NCBI GenBank assembly: GCA_015062635.1
Contig: SUUF01000011.1
Span: forward strand, 29,132 to 34,439
Origin: Coriobacteriaceae bacterium
GTDB taxonomy: Bacteria > Actinomycetota > Coriobacteriia > Coriobacteriales > Eggerthellaceae
Direction: 5' to 3'
Length of the DNA stretch: 5,308 bases
Shown: positions 1 to 5,308 of the stretch, in pieces
Layout of the letters: every line of letters begins with the position of its first letter
Numbering within the stretch: the first letter of the stretch is position 1
Notes under the pieces: model-generated
The model's database searches: none
Told to the model about the DNA's origin: nothing
The model's input: only the letters and a program-made list of their open reading frames with translations
Position numbers and translations under genes: made by a program

Positions 1-2526
1 GCGCTCACGTTGACGCCCGGCATCGCGCCCTTGGCGGCCCGGTGCGAATCGCGCGCGGCCGGCGTGGCCGAGTTCGATGCAGCTGTCGCAACGGTTGGCG
101 CGGGTGGGCTCGTCGCGGGGCTCTCGCTGCGCGAGAACCTGTTCCTCTCGGGCATCGCCCGGTATCGTACGCTGATCGCCGGGCTCGGCCTGGTGGAACC
201 CGGCGAGGCGTGCGCCCTGCTCGTGCGTCAGGCCGACCAGGTGTTTCCGCGTCCGCTGCGCGTGTTGGTGGAAGATGCCGCCCCGCTCGATTGGCGCACG
301 GAACGGTTCTTCGCCGCATGTTCCCAGCTGCAGGTCGAGGTGCGTCCGGCTGCGGGCGCCGACGGCGTGCGGCGGCTGCCCGCGGGCGTGGAGCCCCGCT
401 TCGCGCATCCCGCCGGCCGGTATGCCGAGGCGGGCCTGCTGGCCGGTATCGTGCGGGACGCCGTTCGAGCCGGCGAGCGCGTGGTCGTCGCCGCGCCCGA
501 CCCGCTCGCGCTGTACCGGCAGCTCGAGCCCGCGTTTGCGCGCGACGGCGTCGTCTGCGGCGTGCAGGCCCAGGTGCGCTTCGGCGCCACCGACTTCGGG
601 CGCGCGTATACGCTGATGAATCGCCTGATGGAAGAAGACGGCTGGGAACCCGCCAGCCTGGCCGACGCGTTGCACACCCCATTTTCGGGGCTCTCGGCCA
701 AGCAGGCCCGGGAATACGATGCGCGCCTGCGGGGCGACCGCCTGGCCGAACGCGACGCCTGCTTGGCGGAATTGCGCGACCGCTACGAGGGGTTCGAGGT
801 GCTCGAGGGGCTGGCTGCGGCCGACGCTGCGCCCGCGCTGGCCGCGGCGGAGCGCATCGTGGCCGGTCAAAGCCACCGGTCGCCCGCATGGCAGGTCGAG
901 CAGTATTCCGCCATCGAGGCCGCCAGGGCGACGCGGGCGGTGGCCGATGCCCTGAACGCCGATCGCGCCGATATGCTCGCGGTGCTTGAAAACACGGTGG
1001 TGACGGTGTCGTATGCCGGCGAGCCCTGGGCCGACGACGCCCCGCTGGCAGTGGCGCCCCAGGTGCTCATCACGACGCAGGGGGCCGCGGCGCAGCGCGC
1101 GCACGGGTCGTGCGGGATGCTGGTCGTCACCGGGCTCACGGCGGCGGCATACCCCCTCGCCGACAAGGACGATGCGGCGACGACCCTGTTCGCGAAGCTC
1201 GGGCTGTTGCCCGCCGACAATGCGCTCGCGCGGGCCCGCCGCACGTTCCGGGCGCTGCAGGAGCTTCCCACGCATGTTTTCGTGTGCGCGAGGCCGTTGA
1301 ACGATGCCGACGGCAACCCGGCTTACCCGAGCGCGATGCTCGAGGAATTCGTCGACGCCTACCGTCCGCCGCGCGCCGATGACATGACGGTGTCCGACGA
1401 CCTGCCCGAAGAGCTGGCCGGATGCGTGCAGGCGCGGGGTGAGGAGCCGTTGTACGCGAACGCCATGGCCGCCGACGCGACGGCGGCGCAGCCCGTCGAG
1501 CAGCGGGTCGACCTGCCGGAGCCGGGTGCGCTCGCGCCGGAGCATGCCCCGTACGCCTTGCTGCCGCGGCGCCTGCACGATGGCGGCGTCCTCGCGAACA
1601 GCCCATCGCCCTCGCAGCTCGAGCTGTACCTGGAATGCCCTTACAAATGGTTCATCCAGCGCCGCCTGAACGTGGAAGGCCTCGAGGAAGGATTCGGCCC
1701 GCTCGAGCGCGGCACCTTCGCCCACGCGGTGCTCGAGCGGTTCTACCGCCGGTTCGGGCAGAAGGTTGCGCCCGGCAACCTGCCCGAGGCGAAGCGCCTG
1801 TTGCGCCTGGTGGCCGACGAGGTGGAGGCCGAGATGCGCGCCGCCGAGCCGGGAAGCGGCCGGTACGTGTCGGCCTCGCAGCTCGAACAGCACGAGCTCG
1901 CGCAGTTCAAGCGGGAGCTCGAGGACTTCCTCGAATACGACGCGCAGGTGCTGCCCGGCTTCCGCCCGGCCTACTTCGAGTATGCCTTCGATGCGGAGCA
2001 CGCGGCGCCGTACGCGGGGTGCGCCATCGTGGGCACCGTCGACCGCATCGACGTCGACGGCGAAGGGCATGCCGTCATCATCGACTACAAGGGCGGGGTG
2101 AACGACGAGCAGAACATCGCGGGCAAGGACGCATCGCATCCGGGCAAGGTGCAGACGCGCATATACGCCCAGATGGTGAAGCGCGAGCTGGGGCTCGACG
2201 TGGTGGGCGCCCTGTACCTGAGCTACGGGAAGCACCACGCCCTGGCCGGCGCGGCCGACGGCCGGCTGCTCGAGGCGGCGCATCTTCCCGGGGCCAAGGA
2301 GGGTGCGCTGTGGTGCTGGCAGAAGGCGCCTTCCCCCGACGCGTCGCCGGGCGATGCGCCCGCGGCATTTGCGGAAATGTCGTTCGCGCAGATGCTCGAC
2401 GCTACCGAATCGCTGGTGGCCGAGGCCCATGCGCGCATGAAACGCGGCGAGATCGCGCCGAATCCGTCTTCGTCGGCCGCGTGCGAGTACTGCCCAGTTG
2501 CCGAATGCCCGAAGAGGGGAGCGTAG
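1..2526 (+). CDS. addB: AddB-type helicase-nuclease subunit, PD-(D/E)XK nuclease with Fe-S site (5' end missing)
   Basis: Likely the AddB subunit of the AddAB double-strand-break resection complex, acting in the cytoplasm on DNA ends with AddA and upstream of RecA. Frame 1 is open from the left edge to TAG at 2524-2526, giving 841 residues; AddB is usually about 1,100-1,170, so the N-terminus lies upstream and TTG at 10 is not a credible start. Numbering from the first codon, residues ~357-450 resemble the diverged AddB motor: a GLTAAAYP segment stands where motif V-type sequence is expected, then ARARRTFRAL and AYPSAML, with no DExQ box, GDxxQSIY or VALTRAR. From ~536 comes the RecB-family nuclease: SQLELYLECPYKWF, GTFAHAVLE (His575), GTVDRID (Asp681), IIDYK (Asp695, Lys697) and QTRIY (Gln718, Tyr722). 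Cys546 with Cys828, Cys831 and Cys836 would form the Fe-S site. AdnA is less likely because real helicase motifs are absent; whether a Walker A exists upstream cannot be seen. Confidence 0.85.
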   Translation, partial: ALTLTPGIAPLAARCESRAAGVAEFDAAVATVGAGGLVAGLSLRENLFLSGIARYRTLIAGLGLVEPGEACALLVRQADQVFPRPLRVLVEDAAPLDWRTERFFAACSQLQVEVRPAAGADGVRRLPAGVEPRFAHPAGRYAEAGLLAGIVRDAVRAGERVVVAAPDPLALYRQLEPAFARDGVVCGVQAQVRFGATDFGRAYTLMNRLMEEDGWEPASLADALHTPFSGLSAKQAREYDARLRGDRLAERDACLAELRDRYEGFEVLEGLAAADAAPALAAAERIVAGQSHRSPAWQVEQYSAIEAARATRAVADALNADRADMLAVLENTVVTVSYAGEPWADDAPLAVAPQVLITTQGAAAQRAHGSCGMLVVTGLTAAAYPLADKDDAATTLFAKLGLLPADNALARARRTFRALQELPTHVFVCARPLNDADGNPAYPSAMLEEFVDAYRPPRADDMTVSDDLPEELAGCVQARGEEPLYANAMAADATAAQPVEQRVDLPEPGALAPEHAPYALLPRRLHDGGVLANSPSPSQLELYLECPYKWFIQRRLNVEGLEEGFGPLERGTFAHAVLERFYRRFGQKVAPGNLPEAKRLLRLVADEVEAEMRAAEPGSGRYVSASQLEQHELAQFKRELEDFLEYDAQVLPGFRPAYFEYAFDAEHAAPYAGCAIVGTVDRIDVDGEGHAVIIDYKGGVNDEQNIAGKDASHPGKVQTRIYAQMVKRELGLDVVGALYLSYGKHHALAGAADGRLLEAAHLPGAKEGALWCWQKAPSPDASPGDAPAAFAEMSFAQMLDATESLVAEAHARMKRGEIAPNPSSSAACEYCPVAECPKRGA
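2515..2521 (+). promoter_or_regulatory. Ribosome binding site of the AddA-type gene
   Basis: A purine-rich AGGGGAG lies nine bases before ATG 2531 and sits inside the last codons of the upstream gene. It supports ATG 2531 over the in-frame ATG at 2537, which would be 15 bases away. The upstream stop codon is only four bases before the start, so translation of the two genes is probably coupled. No separate promoter is visible at the junction. Confidence 0.6.
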
Positions 2527-2530
2527 CGCC

Positions 2531-5308
2531 ATGCCCATGAAACCGGGACAACGAAAATGCGTCGAGACGCTCGACCGGCCCATTGTGGTGGCCGCGGGCG
2601 CAGGTTCGGGAAAGACCTTCACGTTGACGAAGCGCATCGTGGGCGCGGTGCAGTCGGGTTACGTCGACGATATCGGCCAGGTGTGCGCCATCACCTTCAC
2701 GAACAAGGCGGCGGCCGAGCTGAAGTCGCGTGTGAAAGCCGAGCTGCGCGCCTGTGGCCTGGTCGAGCAATCGCTGAAGGCCGATGACGCCTGGATCTCG
2801 ACGATTCACGGCATGTGCGCGCGCATCTTGCGGGCGCACGCGGTCGAGCTCGACCTCGACCCCTCGTTCCAGATGGCGGACGGCACGCTCGTCGACCGCC
2901 TGCGCAACCAGGCGGTGGAAGAGGTGCTGGAAGCCGCCGAGGCGGGCGATACGCCCGATGCCTCGGCTGCGGCGGCGTTGTTCTCGGAATACGGGGCACG
3001 TCGGTCGGGCTTTTCCTCGGCGACGGTCGAGGGCATGTTGCTGCAGCTCATCGAGCTGGCGGGGGCAGACGTGCGCGGCGTGGATGCCTTCCTTTTGCCC
3101 GAGTTCGACGTGAGCCCCACGCGCCTGGTGCAGACGGTGCTCGAGTGCTTCGACGACCTGTTGCAGGCCGCCGATGCCGAAAAGCCCAACAACAGCCGCG
3201 ACGAATGGATGGCGCGCACGTCCGAGGCGCTGGCGAACGCGCATGAAGCGGCCGATGGCGGCGTCGCCGACGCCCTGCAGGGCCTGCGCGCCGTGTCGAG
3301 CTTGGCGACCACGAAGAAGTTCGGGAGCAAGGCGTTCAAGGCGCGCGTCGATGAAGCCGCCCAGACCGTGAACGCCTGCATCATGGAACTGCGCCTCGCC
3401 GCGGCCACGCCGCATCTGCGCACGCTCGTGCATCTGGCGGCCGACGCCCTCGAACGATTCAACGCGAAGAAGCGCCACGCGGGCGTGCTCGACAACAACG
3501 ACCTGCTCGTGCTGGCCGCCCGGGCGCTCGAGGAGCATCCCGCGATCGCCGCCGACTACGCCGACCGGTTCCGCCTGGTGATGGTCGACGAATTCCAAGA
3601 TACCGACCAGATGCAGGTCGACATGATCAAGCGCATCGCGGGCCCGGGCGCCTCGCGGCTGTGCACGGTGGGCGACGCCCAGCAATCGATCTACCGGTTC
3701 CGCGGCGCCGACGTCTCGGTGTACCGGCGGCATCTGGAGTCGGTGCGCGCAGCCGACCCCGACAACATCATCATGCTGCCCGACAACTTCCGCAGCCACG
3801 CCGATGTGCTCTCGCTGGTCGACCGCGTGTTCGAGCGCCCCGACATGTTCGGCGGCGAATTCATGTCGCTTGCCCCGGGGCGCGACGAATCGCAGGTGAA
3901 ACGGCCGTTCCCGGCGGGCGGGCCGCGCGTCGTGGTGCAGCAGACCACGAAGGCCTACACCAGGGGCGTGCCGGCCGAAGAGGTGACGCGCGTGCAGGCG
4001 CAGCGCATCGCCGCGGCGTTCGCCGAGCTGCGCCGGGCCGGGCATCCCGCGGGCGACATGGCGGTGCTGCTGGGACGCATGAAGAATGCCGGCGTGTATG
4101 CCCAGGCGCTGCGCGAGCAGGGGCTGGCGTGCGTCGTGTCGGGGGGCTCGGTGTTCTCGGAAACGCCCGAGGCGCAGATGGTGCTGCGTTTGGCGCAGGT
4201 GGCGGCCAACCCGGCCGACACCGATTCGCTGCTGGCGGTGCTCACCGGCCCGCTGTTCCGCGTTACCGACGACGACCTGTTGGCGCTGGCGACCCGCGTC
4301 GACGATGCCGGAACGCCCCGCCGCCGCGCGCTCGACGCGGGATTGCGCGCGTTCGCCCGCGCTTTCGCGATGGGGGAAGACGGCGGGGAAGAGGTCGCCG
4401 ATGCGTCGCCCCAGCTGCGGCACGCCACGCGCGTGCTGGGCAACCTGGGCCGCGATGCCGTGCGGCGCAGCATGGCCGACGCGCTGATGCGCGCCGTCGT
4501 CGATTCGGGATGGGTGTCGCGCCTGCAGGCGGCAGGCCCCGAAGGGCTCGCCGCGGCCGGCAACGTCTACAAGGCCATCCGCATCGTGGAAGACCTCGAG
4601 GCCGCCGAGGAGCTGGGGCCGGTGGGCGCCGCGAAAGCGCTCGCCGCGACGCTCGCATGCGCGAAGGAGGCGCCGGGCGCGCTTTCCGCGGAAGGCGGCG
4701 ATTTCGTGCGCATCATGACGGTGCATGCCTCGAAGGGCCTGGAATTCCCCATCGTGGCGGTGGGCGAGTTCAAGGACGTGCGCGGCGATTCCTCGCGCCT
4801 GCTCGCGCTGCCGGGCGATGCGGGCATCGCGCTGTCGCTCGACCTGGGCCGTTCGCTCGACCGCATCGGAGGCGCGGCGCGGGTGAAGCCGCAGCCGATG
4901 TACCAGGCGCTTCTCGAGGGAATCGAGGGCGAGGACGCCTTGAAGGAGCGGGCGTTCGCGGCGTCGGGCGCGCTCGAGCGCCGCGCGGCCATGTCGTGGC
5001 ATTCCCAGCTGGGCGACGAGGAGGAGGCGAAGCGCCTGCTGTACGTGGCCCTCACGCGTGCGCGGGAGTTCCTCGTGGTGTCGCTCGGCGGCGCACGCAC
5101 GAAGGACAACCCGAATGGGCTTCCGAAGAACTGCCTGGCGGCGGTTGCGAATGCACTCGAGGCGTCGGGCGCCGGCTTCGAGCCGGGTGCCACGTCCTAC
5201 CCCTTCGGCGGCCAGGCTCCGGCGATGGTGGAACATGTCGCCCTGGTGAAAGAGGAGGCGCCGGCGGCGGAAGGCGCAGCGCTTGCCGGGGAAACGCCTG
5301 CTGGGGAA
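2531..5308 (+). CDS. addA: AddA-type UvrD/SF1A helicase subunit (3' end missing)
   Basis: Likely the ATP-driven 3'-to-5' motor of AddAB, unwinding DNA at double-strand breaks. The frame runs 926 codons from ATG 2531 to the right edge without a stop. SF1A motifs appear in order: Gln7 of the Q motif; Walker A AAGAGSGKT (21-29); Ia ITFTNKAAAEL (54-64); Ib WISTIHGMCARILR (88-101), followed by AVELDLDPSF as in AddA/RecB; Walker B/II VDEFQDTDQMQ (352-362); III VGDAQQSIYRFRGAD (380-394); IV DNFRS (418-422); V IMTVHASKGLEFP (728-740); VI LLYVALTRAR (836-845). The gaps between Ib and II and between IV and V fit the 1B and 2B insertions of AddA/RecB. KGLEFP and the long spacing favour AddA over plain UvrD or PcrA. 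AddA is usually about 1,100-1,250 residues, so the expected C-terminal nuclease domain lies beyond the window; the visible part ends in an Ala/Glu-rich linker. It starts four bases after the addB stop, consistent with one operon. Confidence 0.88.
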   Translation, partial: MPMKPGQRKCVETLDRPIVVAAGAGSGKTFTLTKRIVGAVQSGYVDDIGQVCAITFTNKAAAELKSRVKAELRACGLVEQSLKADDAWISTIHGMCARILRAHAVELDLDPSFQMADGTLVDRLRNQAVEEVLEAAEAGDTPDASAAAALFSEYGARRSGFSSATVEGMLLQLIELAGADVRGVDAFLLPEFDVSPTRLVQTVLECFDDLLQAADAEKPNNSRDEWMARTSEALANAHEAADGGVADALQGLRAVSSLATTKKFGSKAFKARVDEAAQTVNACIMELRLAAATPHLRTLVHLAADALERFNAKKRHAGVLDNNDLLVLAARALEEHPAIAADYADRFRLVMVDEFQDTDQMQVDMIKRIAGPGASRLCTVGDAQQSIYRFRGADVSVYRRHLESVRAADPDNIIMLPDNFRSHADVLSLVDRVFERPDMFGGEFMSLAPGRDESQVKRPFPAGGPRVVVQQTTKAYTRGVPAEEVTRVQAQRIAAAFAELRRAGHPAGDMAVLLGRMKNAGVYAQALREQGLACVVSGGSVFSETPEAQMVLRLAQVAANPADTDSLLAVLTGPLFRVTDDDLLALATRVDDAGTPRRRALDAGLRAFARAFAMGEDGGEEVADASPQLRHATRVLGNLGRDAVRRSMADALMRAVVDSGWVSRLQAAGPEGLAAAGNVYKAIRIVEDLEAAEELGPVGAAKALAATLACAKEAPGALSAEGGDFVRIMTVHASKGLEFPIVAVGEFKDVRGDSSRLLALPGDAGIALSLDLGRSLDRIGGAARVKPQPMYQALLEGIEGEDALKERAFAASGALERRAAMSWHSQLGDEEEAKRLLYVALTRAREFLVVSLGGARTKDNPNGLPKNCLAAVANALEASGAGFEPGATSYPFGGQAPAMVEHVALVKEEAPAAEGAALAGETPAGE

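Noticed and set aside
10..12. TTG as start codon of the first gene
   Set aside because: The frame continues without a stop to the left edge, the protein would be about 300 residues too short for AddB, and there is no ribosome binding site visible in the few bases before it.
5..889. 294-codon minus-strand open frame near the left edge
   Set aside because: Arg/Pro/Ala-rich shadow of the AddB-type gene with no domain signature.
42..989. 315-codon + strand open frame in an alternative frame
   Set aside because: Arg/Gly-rich composition without motifs, inside the AddB-type gene.
1617..1922. Repeated CTCGAG hexamers as a possible operator or repeat array
   Set aside because: The copies lie in the coding frame as CTC-GAG Leu-Glu pairs with irregular spacing, so codon context explains them.
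2498..2500. TTG as an upstream alternative start for the helicase gene
   Set aside because: It would overlap the upstream gene and add residues before the conserved N-terminal Gln motif; ATG 2531 has a well-spaced ribosome binding site and matches the usual start of the family.
1635..2540. 301-codon + strand open frame across the 3' part of the nuclease gene
   Set aside because: It is Arg/Gly/Ala-rich, shows no motif, and overlaps in another frame a sequence with clear nuclease catalytic motifs. Typical spurious frame in GC-rich DNA.
2402..5236. 944-residue minus-strand open frame
   Set aside because: It is in exact codon register with the helicase gene and is rich in Arg, His, Ala and Gly with no recognisable domain. 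Its length is explained by the absence of TTA, CTA and TCA codons in the sense gene.

Overview
The window holds two co-directional genes on the + strand, and each runs off one edge. The upstream gene (open at the left edge, stop at 2524-2526) encodes the C-terminal ~841 residues of an AddB-type protein: a degenerate helicase-like region followed by a RecB-family PD-(D/E)XK nuclease domain with an apparent four-cysteine iron-sulfur site. Four bases later, at 2531, an AddA-type UvrD/SF1A helicase begins. It stays open for 926 codons to the right edge and contains all the main helicase motifs, from Walker A to the VALTRAR motif VI. Its C-terminal part, where AddA proteins carry a second nuclease domain, lies outside the window.

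Together these look like an addB-addA operon for the AddAB helicase-nuclease. This complex processes double-strand DNA breaks: it unwinds and trims ends, responds to a Chi sequence, and delivers 3' single-stranded tails to RecA. The helicase motor is in the second protein. The nuclease seen here is in the first, whose motor-like region lacks recognisable helicase motifs, as expected of AddB rather than of AdnA.

The DNA is very GC-rich (roughly 70% by eye), with strong G/C preference at third codon positions; I saw no TTA, CTA or TCA codon in either reading frame. High GC, AddAB rather than AdnAB or RecBCD, the addB-addA order and the Fe-S-type AddB suggest a high-GC Gram-positive such as a coriobacterium (Eggerthellaceae-like). 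This is inference from style and gene content, not a database match.

There is no intergenic stretch longer than 4 bases. I saw no RNA gene, CRISPR array, insertion sequence, tandem repeat or terminator. This reads as a housekeeping DNA-repair locus, and I do not see an undescribed system in it. The items worth a second look are details: cysteine spacing in the Fe-S site, the diverged pseudo-helicase region, an acidic/alanine-rich linker at the right edge, and codon-context effects.
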